Below are positions 27,419 to 38,268 of a DNA stretch of 64,000 bases, in pieces. The DNA comes from Glandiceps talaboti (taxonomy: Eukaryota; Hemichordata; Enteropneusta; Spengelidae). A program made the translations under genes and the position numbers. The stretch spans positions 2,316,501 to 2,380,500 of the forward strand of contig NC_135554.1 in assembly GCF_964340395.1 (NCBI RefSeq), given 5' to 3'. Within the stretch, counting starts at the first letter, position 1. Each line of letters starts with the position of its first letter. The notes under the pieces are model-generated. The model saw only the letters and a program-made list of their open reading frames with translations, searched no databases and was not told where the DNA came from.

Positions 27419-28353
27419 AGTCCCCGCGGACGAAGTCCGGAACGGGGACTTATGGATTGGGTTCCGTCTGTCCGTGCGTCCGTCCATGCATCCGTCCGTC
27501 CGTCCGTCCGTCCATCTGCAGCCGTTTCTTGGAGATGCCTGGACCGATTTTTTTCAAACTTGGTACAGGGGCAACATGCTATGGCATACATATGCACGTC
27601 AATTTGTTTTATGATACGATCCAATATGGCTGCCTAGCAACCATTTTGTTTGCGAATTTTCCCTGTCTAAAGCCATAACTCAGACATGCTTTAACAGATC
27701 TCATTCAAAGTTGGTATTAGGACAGTGTTCTATGACATACATGTGCATATTCATTGTTGTCATGATACGATCCAATATGGCCACCTAGCAGCCATTTTGT
27801 TTGTGAATTTTCATGTCCAAAGCCATAACTCAGACATGCTTGAACAGATCTCATTCAAAGTTGGTATTAGGACAGTGTTCTATAACTACATGTGCATATC
27901 CATTTTCATTGTGATACGATCCAATATGGCTGCCTGGTAGCCATTTTGTTTGCGAATTTTCATGTCCAAAGCCATAACTCAGACATGCTTGAACAGATCT
28001 CATTCAAAGTTGGTATTAGGACAGTGTTCTATGACATACATGTGCATATCCATTTTCGTCGTGATACGATCCAATATGGCTGCCTGGCAACCATTTTGTT
28101 TGTGAATTTTCCATGTCCAAAGCCATAACTCAGACTCCATTTTCATCGTGATATGATCCCCCATACCCAACCAATCCTTTATTGTTGGAGGCATATTCCA
28201 TGTCCAACAAGCACACACAACATATCTAAGTCTGTTTGATTTAGGTTCACAAGTGTTGTTGCGTGATCAGAGTAGTGATATCAAGAAAATGACAACATAA
28301 ACTGCCAGTTCCTTAAAACCCAATCATAGCGGGGACTATGTCAATGACTTGTT
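27419..28353 (+). mobile_element. Family A, complete copy A1 (Helentron/HINE-like)
   Basis: The 5' tip AGTCCCCG pairs with CGGGGACT 24 bases later, and within that loop GGAC-GAA-GTCC makes a second stem (27419-27450). A CCGTCCGTCC run follows, then about four ~150-bp monomers; each holds GGCTGCC-T-GGCAGCC or a variant and CAGACATGCTTGAACAGATC. The 3' module (from GTCCAACAAG at 28202) contains GCGGGGACTA (28329-28338), the inverted 5' tip, then GTCAATGAC and CTTGTT at the end. In other copies the last hairpin is GTCATT-CTC-AATGAC. No coding capacity. The plan (inverted tip inside the 3' end, terminal hairpin, central tandem repeats) matches non-autonomous Helentrons; that assignment is inference. 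Confidence 0.85.
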
Positions 28354-28579
28354 TAAGATTTAAATTGTGATTATGGCTCCACTGATGTTAAAAACAGTAC
28401 TAATCCAAAACTGTTAGACTCACACATTCAAGTTTGCATGTTGCCCGACTATTGAAATTGGTTTAAAGGTGATTCAAAATACTCACATTCACTATTGCTA
28501 TTTTGCTAGACAAAATGTTCGTGAAATGTATTCTGGTTTTAAAACTTAAAAAAAAGATGTCTGCAAACACCTTGACAGT
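28354..28579. other. Short spacer between A1 and B2
   Basis: About 225 bp of unassigned AT-rich sequence. Confidence 0.5.
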
Positions 28580-29795
28580 TTTTAGCACAACTGAACTGAT
28601 AAGGATGCTATCGGCATGGCAAAGTGTCTGTCACTCTGTGTGTGTGGATTTGTGTGTGTGTAAACAACTTTAAGTCAAAAACCACTGGACCGATTGCCAT
28701 GATATTTGGTGGGTGTATTACCTTGGGTGTCTAGTTGGGACATTGTTCAGATCAAAAAGATCTTACCACCGGTGTGTGATTTGGGTAAAAAAATGTGATT
28801 AAGTTAAAGTTAAACTAAAAAAACTACTGGGCAGATCGGTCTGAAATTTGGTGGGACCATTCTTAGGGGTGTTTAGATTAAGAATTGTTCATGACATGAT
28901 GATTCCATCAGTGATATGCAAATTAGGGCTAAAAATGTGTCTTTTTGGTTAAAAATCTTTAATGCCAAAACTACGGAACAGAATGAGCTGAAATTTAATG
29001 GGGATGCATCTGGGGATGTGTAGATGAAGAAATATTAAGCATATAATGATCTTGTCAGTGTTATACAAATAAGCTGTAGAAATGTGAATTTTGGTCAAAA
29101 ATATGTATCTCAAAAAGTACTTGGTCAATAAGACTGAAACTTGGTGAGATGTTTCTAGAAATGTTATTCTGCAGATTTTTTTTCAAAATATTTTGACACA
29201 ATTGGCCCTAGCAACCGTGACCACACCCTTAGCAACAACAAAATGGCTGTATATTTTGGGCAAATGACATCATCTGGTAAGTGAGTAAACATTCAAAAAA
29301 TGTATACAAATATCCCTAGCAAACATGCCACGCCCATAGCAACAGGCAAATGGTGCTGTATTTCACAAATATAATGAGGGATTCTTAGACAAGTGAACAA
29401 ATATTTAAAAGGTGTATGCAAATATTCCTAGCAACAAGACCATGTCCATGGCAACAGCCAAATGGTCACATATATTGCGAAGATAACAACAGGGATTAAT
29501 AGACAAGTGAATAAATGAAAAAATATGTAAATGTGCCTAGCAACAGGATTACGCCCATAGCAACAGCCAATGATCAGGTATATTGCAAAGATAATATGTA
29601 TTAATAGACAATTGAATAAATATTCAAAAAATGTATAAATGTGCCTAGTAAAAAGATCACGCCCATAGCAACAGCCACATGATCACATATTGGAAAGATA
29701 ACAGGGATTAATAGACAAATAAATAAACATTCAAAAAATGTATGCAAATATTCAATGGATTATACAGTTGTCCTACAATGCCAGTGACACTATAT
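28580..29795 (+). mobile_element. Family B, near-complete copy B2
   Basis: The 5' tip TTTTAGCACAACTGAAC is followed by a damaged hairpin, a TGTC/TG run, and repeated paragraphs of similar text: AAATTTGGTGGGACC, GATATGCAAATTAGGGC, and ACTGAAACTTGGTGAGATG. Then come several rounds of CCTAGCAACAAGACC, CCATAGCAACAGCCAA and GGGATTAATAGACAAGTG. It closes with TACAGTTGTCCTACAATGCC, the inverted relative of the 5' tip. About 1.2 kb; no open frame of note. Structure parallels family A. Confidence 0.85.
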
Positions 29796-30074
29796 TTCAT
29801 ACAGTCTAATAATATGCACTACCATGATTTTTGGCAATTCTCTGAAAACATCCATTGCGAGGGCTGAGTCATCTCCGATGACGACTTGTTGATTAGTTAT
29901 CAGGTTATTTTTTCTCAGAAATTTGACATCAGTTTGGATTCACATTCAGATCCAATCTGATTAAAATCTGATGAGGTAAAAGCGGCTAGATGTCTGTATT
30001 TACCTCTATATGTACATCATTTTGTGTTGTTTCTTTTGTTCTGAGTGATTGCTGATCCCACATCTGAACCTGTG

Positions 30075-30211
30075 TAATAGACAATCGTGTTTGAATCTCA
30101 TGCTTTCGATTGGCCAATCAGGATACATTATGTTGGCAGCTGCACACACTGGAGAAATTGAAGCGTGCTGATTGGTTGTGAAAATCTTACAATATTGTTA
30201 ATTGTCTATTA
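30075..30211. mobile_element. Element E: short MITE in the loop of C
   Basis: TAATAGACAAT at 30075-30085 and ATTGTCTATTA at 30201-30211 are perfect 11-bp inverted repeats around 115 bp. The inside contains the palindrome GATTGGCCAATC. The right arm of C lacks this sequence, which supports an insertion. Confidence 0.7.
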
Positions 30212-30581
30212 GGGAGCCTTCAGTATTTACAGGGGGGTGGAGGAATCAGGGGGGGGGGGGGGTTCACATATTACAAACCTGCTCTTGGGGGGAGGGTCAT
30301 ATTTTGCATTACAATATTTGGGGGAGGGTCACATTTTACAATTCGTAGTTTTGTGACCAAATTGAAGATTCAATTATTGTCAATTCGTTTTGTGTGTTTT
30401 GAGATGTAAAAGCGAGATGAGCACTTTTTACGAGTACTTTACATGCCAAAATACAAAAATAAAAATACATATATTGTCAGAAAATTGTTTTATAAAAGGA
30501 TGCATTTTGTTGAGTGTGCCATCTCACCTTATCACTCACACTGTCTGTGAATGTTGTTGTTAATGTTGGTGATGGTAGCAG

Positions 30582-30616
<35 letters not shown>

Positions 30617-31135
30617 ATTATTATTATTTAGTTTTGAATGTCATAGAGAACACAGACAGTGATACATAAACTGACTCAAGTAGTAACAGTGAGTCAGATT
30701 AGAGCAGTGATAATGGCAATACCACTGATAATGGTGATGGTGATTATGATGACAATGATATCAGGGAACTTTTACAAGTGACCAGATCAGGCAGAGTATG
30801 CACAACATGGACAGTACGTTTTAGATACTAACTAGATTGTGTATGATTATAAGAGAAAGGTAACTTAGCCAGTCCTTTACGTTTTGTCACTTTATATGTA
30901 CAAATATTGCTTTCTAATACAGAGTCAAAATCATTTAATTTGTATGTATACATATAATGGAAATATTGATTAATGTTCAGTATATGCAATTGTCATGGGG
31001 AGGGTCATGGTTTACAAAATGGGACGAAGGGGAGGGTCACTTTTTACAAATGGAGAATGGGGGCATCATGTTTTACTTAACAGACCATGTGTGATTTCCT
31101 CTGCCCCCCCCCCCCCGTAAATACTGAAGGCTCCC
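30212..31135. mobile_element. Element D: 924-bp TIR element with TTA target duplication
   Basis: Perfect 19-bp ends GGGAGCCTTCAGTATTTAC, each followed by a G-run (30231-30262 left; C-run 31103-31116 right). TTA flanks both sides (30209-30211 and 31136-31138). A 3-bp TTA duplication is typical of PIF/Harbinger elements. The interior has (GAT)n at 30580-30610 and an acidic coding-like stretch (DNGDGDYDDNDIRELLQVT then RSGRVCTTW, about 30717-30813), plausibly a remnant of a parent's protein. GAGGGTCA-type repeats lie next to both tips. Confidence 0.82.
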
Positions 31136-31355
31136 TTATACAGGTTCAGAGGTGGGAAGGCGACGATCACTCGGAACAAAACAAATGACACAAAATGATG
31201 GAAATAGAGGTAAATAAAGGCATCTAGCCACTTTCACCACATCAAATTTTAATCAGATTGATTCAGATCCAAAGATGTGAATCCGTCATTATATTTGGTG
31301 TAGATTTTTGATTAGTTGTCAGGTTATTTTTTTCTCAGCAATTCGCCATCAGTTA

Positions 31356-32445
31356 TCTTTGTTTTCAAAATCACCATGCAATTAGTGTCTTCTGTTCTAG
31401 GAATTACATCCCCAAAGGTAAATAACGATCTAGCAGGTGACTCTATTTCATGATTGAAAATCTGTCACCCAAACTCAGAGGGTAAACCTTTGGTAGTTTG
31501 CAAAAACTGATAAAAAACATTGTGAAAATGAATGCCCTCCGTAAGTCCTAATTTTTTGTTGAGAGTCATGTTTATACAAATGCGTTGAATATGAAAAGGT
31601 CAATGGTTATTTATATAACATGTATAGTAATTATCGTTAGAATTTAACAAGTGAAACAGTGTGTGTAATAATAAGAAATGTTTAAAAGTTTGCCTTATAT
31701 TCAATCTGTTTTACATGAATGTTTAAAATTATGCTTTAATATACATATTGATACATATACGCAGTCTCAGTTACCCGGACTCTTACCATTGAGGGCTCAA
31801 TCCCTGGTGGAGCTGAAGCCCTCAACAGCAAGAGTTTGGGTAACCAAGACTAACATATATATACGTTGCATCAGATGTCAATGAAATTTGGCACAAAAAA
31901 TCAGGTTAGGTGATATGGTTACATTCTATGCTTTGTAATAAGCCATCTTCTGTTTTGCAGCAGATCTCACGAGATCCCATGAGACCCCATTGAGTGCATA
32001 GCAACCACCTTATGACGGGTCAAGCTGAAGTGTCAAACACTTAGCAACACCATTGTTCTCAGCATCATCATACGTACAGTATATGATAGATCAAGCGAAG
32101 CAAACTTTAAAAGTATGGTTGTAAAAATGATGTGCATGTGGGGAATGTAAGTCGCCAACAGGGGTTTTCATAACTAGCCATCAGACGGCAATTTATGGCA
32201 ATCAGGCACAGATGAAAAACTGATTGAAACTGAGTGTTACCTTTGAGATCAGTTTCAACACAAACTTGAAAATATTATGTTTTGAATTAGTTTGATCCAC
32301 TTGTGGGATCGCAGGCCCTATGGTTATTTATTGGATGTCTTGCTTGCCAGGTCGCAAAATTGCTATATTGTTGCCTATTTTTAAATAAACATCTAAAATT
32401 TGAAACAATGTCATAACTTTTCATCAGACTTGTGTCATGTCATCT
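31356..32445. other. Spacer with an 85-nt imperfect hairpin
   Basis: Mostly unassigned. Bases about 31764-31850 fold into an imperfect ~35-bp stem: AGTCTCAGTTACCC and ACTCTTACCATTGAGGGCT pair with AGCCCTCAACAGCAAGAGT and GGGTAACCAAGACT. The loop is CAATCCCTGGTGGAGCTGA. The size resembles a microRNA precursor but could equally be a repeat head. Confidence 0.55.
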
Positions 32446-33612
32446 AAAAATACCACCAATGGTGTTGTAGCACAACTGTACAGTGTTTAAAAATGTTTAT
32501 GCTAACAATAAGTGAATGCTGAATGACTATCCAGTTGCCTATCCAACCATGTTGCTATCTTTATATGCTATCATTTGGCTGTTGCTATGGGCGTGGTCAT
32601 GTTGTTAGATACATTTGCATACATTTGTGTATGTTTTTGTTCACTTGTGTATGGATTCCTGATATTATCTTTGCAATACACATGATCATTTGGCTTTTGC
32701 TATGGGCGTGGTCTTGTTGCAAGGCATATATACATACATTTTTTGAATGTTTATTCAATTGTCTATTAATCCCCTTTGTTATCTTTGCAATATACATGAT
32801 CATTTGGCTGTTGCTATGGGCGTGGTCTTGTAGCTGGGCACATTTGCATACATTTTTTGAATGTTCATTCATTTGCCTTTCTATTCCTGTTGTTCTCTTT
32901 GCAATACACCTGATTATTGGGTTGTTGCTATGGGCGTGGTCTTGTTGCCAGGCAAATTTGCATACATTTGTTTAATGTTTATTCAATTGTCTATTAATCC
33001 CTGTTGTTATCTTTGTGAAATACATGACCGTTTGGCTAATGCAATGGGCATGATCATGGTTGCTAGGGTATTTGCATACATTTTTTTTGAATGTTTACTC
33101 AATTGCCTACCAGATGATGTTGTTATTTTACCAAAATATACTGCCATTTGGTTGTTGCTAAGGGCGTGGTCATGGTCGCTAGGGCCAATTTTGTCAAAAT
33201 GTGCAGAATAACACTTTCAGAAACATCTCACCCAGTTTCAGACTCGGTGACCAAGTGCTTTTTGAGACATAGGTTTTTGACCAAAATTGAACTTTTTTAC
33301 ACCTAATTTGCATATCAGTCATGGAATCATGGTATGCTCAATATTTCTTCGTCCATACATCCCTAGATGCATTCCCATTAAATTTCAGCCCAATTTGCTC
33401 AGTGGCTTTGGAATTATAGATTTTTAACCAAAAAGATACATTTTAGCCCTAATTTGCATATCAGTGATGGAATCATCATGTCATGAACAAATCTTACTTT
33501 ACACCCCCTTAAGAATGTTCCCACCAAATTTCGCACCAATCTGCCCAGTAGTTTCTGAGTCTAAGTATTTTGACCAAAAATCACATTTTTTGACCCATAT
33601 CACACACCTGTG
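32446..33612 (-). mobile_element. Family B, reversed copy B3, 5' end missing
   Basis: Reverse complement of the B2 text over about 1.15 kb. The 3' tip appears as ACCACCAATGGTGTTGTAGC with ACAACTGTACAG at 32450-32481. Then rounds of GTTGCTATGGGCGTGGTC alternate with TTTGCATACATTTTTTGAAT. The hairpin head is absent: at 33612 the text ends at the ACCTGTGAT context and copy A2 begins three bases later. Confidence 0.88.
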
Positions 33613-33614
33613 AT

Positions 33615-34829
33615 GTCCAACAAGCAGACACAACATATCTAAGTCTGTTTGATTTAGGTTCACAAGTGTTGTTGCGTGATCAGAGTAGTGATAATTCCTT
33701 AAAAAACAATCATAGCGGGGACTATGTCATTCTCAATGACTTGTTGGACATGGAACATGCCTACAACAATAAAGGATTGGTCGGGTATGGGGGATCATAT
33801 CACGATGAAAATGGAGTCTGAGTTATGGCTTTGGACATGGAAAATTCTCAATCAAAATGGCTGCCAGGCAGCCATATTGGATCGTATCACGACGAAAATG
33901 GATATGCACATGTATGTCATAGAACGCTGTCCTAATACCAACTTTGAATGAGATCTGTTCAAGCATGTCTTAGTTATGGCTTTGGACATGGAAAATTCAC
34001 AAACAAAATGGCTGCCAGGCAGCCATATTGGATCGTATCACAACGAAAATGGATATGCACATGTATGTCATAGAACACTCCTAATACCAACTTTGAATGT
34101 GATCTGTTCAAGCATGTCTGAGTTATGGCTTTGGACATGGAAAATCCACAAACAAAATGGCTACCAGGCAGCCATATTGGGTTGTATCATGACGAAAATG
34201 GATATGCACATGTATGTCATAGAACACTGTCCTAATGCCAACTTTGAATGAGATCTGTTCAAGCATGTCTGAGTTATGGCTTTGGACATGGAAAATTCGC
34301 AAACAAAATGGCTGCCAGGCAGCCATATTGGATCGTATCACAATGAAAATAGATATGCACATGTATGTCATAGAGCACTGTCCTAATACCAACTTTGAAT
34401 GAGATCTGTTCAAGCATGTCTGAGTTATGGCTTTGGACATGAAAATTCACAAACAAAATGGCTGCTAGGTGGCCATATTGGATCGTATCATGACAACAAT
34501 GAATATGCACATATATGCCATAGAACACTGTCCTAATGCCAACTTTGAATGAGATCTGTTCAAGCATGTCTGAGTTATGGCTTTGGACAGGGAAAATTTG
34601 CAAACAAAATGGCTGCTAGGCGGCCATATTGGATCGTATCATGAAACAAATTGACGTGCATATGTATGCCATTGTATGTTGCCCCTGTACCAAGTTTGAA
34701 AAAAAATCGGTATAAGCATCTCCAAGAAACGGCTGCGGACGGACGGACGGATGGACGGACGGACGGACGCACGGACAGACGGAACCCAATCCATAAGTCC
34801 CCGTCCCGGACTTCGTCCGGCGGGGACTA
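33615..34829 (-). mobile_element. Family A, reversed copy A2, with an inverted 3' module
   Basis: Reading leftward from 34829, it opens AGTCCCCGCCGGACGAAG and carries about six ~150-bp monomers. The body ends at GGACATGGAA (33746). The 135-bp 3' module at 33615-33749 lies in the opposite orientation to the body: on the + strand it reads GTCCAACAAG ... GCGGGGACTA ... GTCATT-CTC-AATGAC ... CTTGTTGGAC. It is bounded by perfect 10-bp inverted repeats (GTCCAACAAG and CTTGTTGGAC). In A1 and A3 body and module share one orientation. Confidence 0.88.
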
Positions 34830-35077
34830 ACAATGCTGTATTTCATCAGCTAAATTCATTCGCATCCGGTATGAACATTGAAAACAGATGAGCATTTGTT
34901 TTCACTCTCTTTGATTTTATCATGTAAATTTATAAATCAGCTACATATATGTATTTTCAAATTCGGAGATACTAAGTCATTTTATTTTGCGAATTTGGAC
35001 TATGAGTTCTCCAACATGTCCATTGCTAAGAACTGATGTAAAGTATGGCTGACACGTTGTTTGCATGTTGTGATTTC
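34830..35077. other. Unassigned spacer
   Basis: No repeat or gene recognised. Confidence 0.5.
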
Positions 35078-35213
35078 CTAGTCTAGTTCCTGATGACTGT
35101 ATTCCGAGTTTACCCTATGTTATATAAATCGGAATACGGTCATCAGGAACTAGACTAGTAATGTATTAAGACAACGTAGAGTAAAATCGGAATATGATCG
35201 TCAGGAACTAGAC
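35078..35213. repeat. 30-bp inverted repeat plus a third arm
   Basis: CTAGTCTAGTTCCTGATGAC at 35078 is inverted at the end of 35129-35158 (TCATCAGGAACTAGACTAG), with TATTCCGA and TCGGAATA inside, around a ~21-bp loop. A third, slightly diverged arm (ATCGTCAGGAACTAGAC) ends near 35213. It looks like a small foldback element. Confidence 0.75.
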
Positions 35214-35839
35214 AATGATTTCCCGAAGCTTCTCAATAATTTAGAATGGGGCATTTGTTCTCTAAAAAATGTGTAAGACTTTTAGCTTTCATTCATATTT
35301 GTCAACAATGTAAATGTCAACGGTACATACTTACGGTATATGTGTAATACTACTAGTACGATGCGACACTTCACATGCATAGCGTACTAAATACTACTAT
35401 TGATCTTGGTGACAGAAAATGCTTCCACCATGTGCATGTGTACTATAATCAAAACTACTCAATTTTGCTTGTCATTAATTACCATTTATCAAGATTGAAA
35501 TATTATAGCCATCTAGTATGCTGTATAAGTTTGGCACTGACAATGTATTCTCAGAAAGGACAGTCAGTTCGGAAGTGACCATGTGACACCGTGACATATT
35601 TTTCTTACAACTTGTTGTTGATACGCCAAATTTTCATAACATGCTCTTTTGTTTGGATACTTTCAATCTGTCAATGTTTTCCATGACAACTTGAGGTTGT
35701 AGATGGTCACAAAAGGGAGAATTTTTTCAGACGACTGCATTGACCTTCATGTAAACAACATGGCAACGCCGATAGCTTGACCTCCTTGACAACCGTTGTT
35801 AGGTATAAGACGGAAAATGGCTTAATGGGGATTTCCATC

Positions 35840-37101
35840 CAGGGTTCGTACACTTAAAGTAAAACAAAATTCCAGGACTTTCCAGGAGGTTTTCATCAGT
35901 TTTCCAGGGGTATTCATATTGATTTTGGCCATTTTCCAGGGGTGTTGACCACCAAAGTACATTTTTTGAATGACATCTATTTGTCTGATGTGGACAAGAA
36001 GAAATTAACAAGGGTTCCCATATGTCACAAAAACATTTTAAAGACAATCAACACTAAGCAAGATGTTGGTTTCAAAACAACATTTGTACTCTAAGATTAA
36101 CAGAAAAACCTCTGTCCTATCCCCCAAGCAGTCATTTCGTCAAGCTGGTGCATTGATTGTGTAAGATTTGAGTCGCAGCATTTGTCAGTCTAAGTCAGAC
36201 ATATCCAGAAAAAACAAATTAAAAACTAAAGTTTGTCCTCATTATTGTACGGTTTGTTGTGACTAGATTTAGAGGTCACCAAAATAACTTTTTCTTCAAA
36301 ATATTGAATAAAAACGTCATTTACGTAACGAAATTTCGCACTATGAATAACTTAATATGTTCATCCTGTGCGTCTCGATATTCATGTATGGACGCCCCAT
36401 TCTCAACTCAACTTGACCATTTAGGAATGTTACTGTACTGTACTGACAAACATAAAAAAGTAGTTTATTGTTTTAGAACATGTAAAACAAATACCCATTT
36501 ATCGACGACATAAAAGTCAAAACCGTACTTCCACAAACCGGAAATTCAACTGCACTTCCCTAGGCCCTAGTATTGCCATTCGTGAGCTTGTAATATGTAG
36601 ACTCATGTGCCAAACTTGTAACAATTTCTAATCATGGTTGGTAATTGGGTTGGTGATGCTTTGATATTCGCTACAATCTTACGATAATCTTGCTAACAGA
36701 CCTACTGTTACCCCCGGGACTGTTACAATATTATGCCGCTGAAATGACTGAACTCGGAGTAGCAATACGCAAGATCAAAACAAACTTAGCGGTGCCTATT
36801 CAACTACGCATAGGCACAGTCTGTGGGCCAAGTGTCTTGTAGAACGATTGGTTGACGATCTGGGTTTAATCAGCGTGATTCACCGTGGTGGCGAAAGACT
36901 TTGCCATTTTTGCCATTTCACATTTACGAGATTCAGTGTAGTGAATCATATGAATGGGTGGCTCAAGCACAGACATGTCAATTGTCAATATTAATCGATC
37001 ACGATCATTTTCCATGGTTATCCAGGGATAGGGAGCATTTATCCAGGGTTTTCCAGGGAGGGTTTGAAATTCCACGGTTTTCCAGGACCAAGCGAACCCT
37101 G
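35840..37101. mobile_element. Element K: 1.26-kb TIR element with 6-bp target duplication
   Basis: Tips CAGGGTTCG and CGAACCCTG are inverted; TCCATC flanks both sides (35834-35839 and 37102-37107). Subterminal TTTCCAGG repeats occur at both ends (TTCCAGGACTTTCCAGGAGG left; GTTTTCCAGGGAGG right). The CAGGG tips with clustered CCAGG motifs resemble hAT-like elements, but the duplication is 6 bp rather than 8. No transposase frame was recognised, so it is non-autonomous. It sits 1.2 kb upstream of the ZSWIM start. Confidence 0.85.
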
Positions 37102-37107
37102 TCCATC

Positions 37108-38160
37108 ATTGTACACATAGATCTTCCATTTATACTCACTTCTTTTGTATGCAATGTAACAAATAGGCTTTGATTTCTGCTTGTCTACTAAACACTCTAC
37201 GACACATCTAAATGTGCATGCTCCATGTAAGTGGTATTTAAAATTGGAAATTAATGGTTGTCAAGAGAGATATTGTTTGGGCAGTTCAGAGTATTTATCA
37301 TTGACGTTTTCAACAGAATATGAACATATTTGAGTACTTACATTGTTAAATTAGCATTTATAAAAGAGATGAAATTATATACTGCAAATATATATTGCAA
37401 TTAAAAAGAGATGACAGATGTTTGGATCCAAATGTGATTGTGAATCCAAAAATATATTAATCTTTGTCTGACCTGGCCTGGCCTGGCCTTTACCTGGCCT
37501 GTACCGTTTAGAATATTGATAAAAGATTCATGCATGGACTGAGGCAATGACCATACATATTTTCTGTGGATATTTGATCACACACCGATGGGTAATCAAA
37601 AAGAGTGTTACATCTTCATAATAAACTGAGGGTCAACACTTTTAATGTCATCCGAGTGTTGTGCGTAATTCCGCAATATGGAGAACTATATCATGTAGCT
37701 GTAACAAGCGTTAGTCGGGACTTGATTCTGACATTTACACATCGAGAAAGACCAATGTCAGATTCGAGACAGACCTTAATCCGCCTGCATGCAATCAGGA
37801 ATATAAAGTGAACAATACTAGTAAACAATATGGTTCAGCCATGGTTGAAACACGTTTACAAAATGTAAATTACACACGGCGACGGAGGAAGTTGCCATTT
37901 AGCATTAATATCCGAATATTCCCGACTGAATTTCTCTTTTCAGTTCAAAGCTGACTCGTCGTAGGTGTATTTAAAAGAAAAAAACTTTACTTAAACATAA
38001 AGATAAAGAACCACTCTTCATTTTCCCTAGCTTTCAGGCCTTGTATACTCTTAATCCGCGACCACCCTTCTTTCCTCGCATGATTCATTTCCGACGTCTC
38101 CGAGATCTCATCGTGAACAGCATTGTGAGAACCGGAAGTGATAATGTTATCATATTAAAA
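37108..38160. other. Upstream region of the ZSWIM gene
   Basis: No exon or array is recognised apart from a short GGCCTGGCCTG block at 37470-37502. CpG content rises from about 37860, which suggests the 5' side of a promoter. Confidence 0.5.
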
Positions 38161-38268
38161 TGACTATTTATATATGCAAATATTTAATTGCTTTGAGCAT
38201 GCGTACTGGTTAATTAAAGTTCCAGACGCATGCGTACTACTGTTTCCGCAGTAGTTCAATTTTGTTCA
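38161..38268 (+). promoter_or_regulatory. Likely ZSWIM core promoter and 5' UTR
   Basis: CATGCGTACT occurs twice (about 38199 and 38229), each inside a GCATGCG motif like half an NRF-1 site. The start codon itself lies in TCAATGGCGGCTG, the form of a YY1 element overlapping an initiator ATG, a known design for broadly expressed genes. There is no TATA box at the expected distance. A CpG-rich stretch continues into the exon. Motif matches are seen; promoter activity is inferred. Confidence 0.55.

Larger units (their letters stand above)
29888..31355. mobile_element. Foldback element C with D and E nested at its centre
   Basis: Arms of about 150 bp are inverted: left 29930-30077 (GGATTCACATTCAGATCC to GAACCTGTGTAA) and right 31136-31292 (TTATACAGGTTC to GATGTGAATCC). 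Outside the arms a ~47-bp direct repeat occurs on both sides (TTGATTAGTTATCAGG at 29888 and TTGATTAGTTGTCAGG at 31310). The arms match at roughly 80-85% by eye. Elements D and E occupy the loop. Confidence 0.75.

Noticed and set aside
27725-28218. Recurring frames with SHNSDMLEQISFKVGIRTVF in several places (also 34123-34603, 52367-52846)
   Set aside because: Translations of family A monomers; unit length near 150 bp keeps short frames open, but stops and shifts differ between copies and both strands are equally open.
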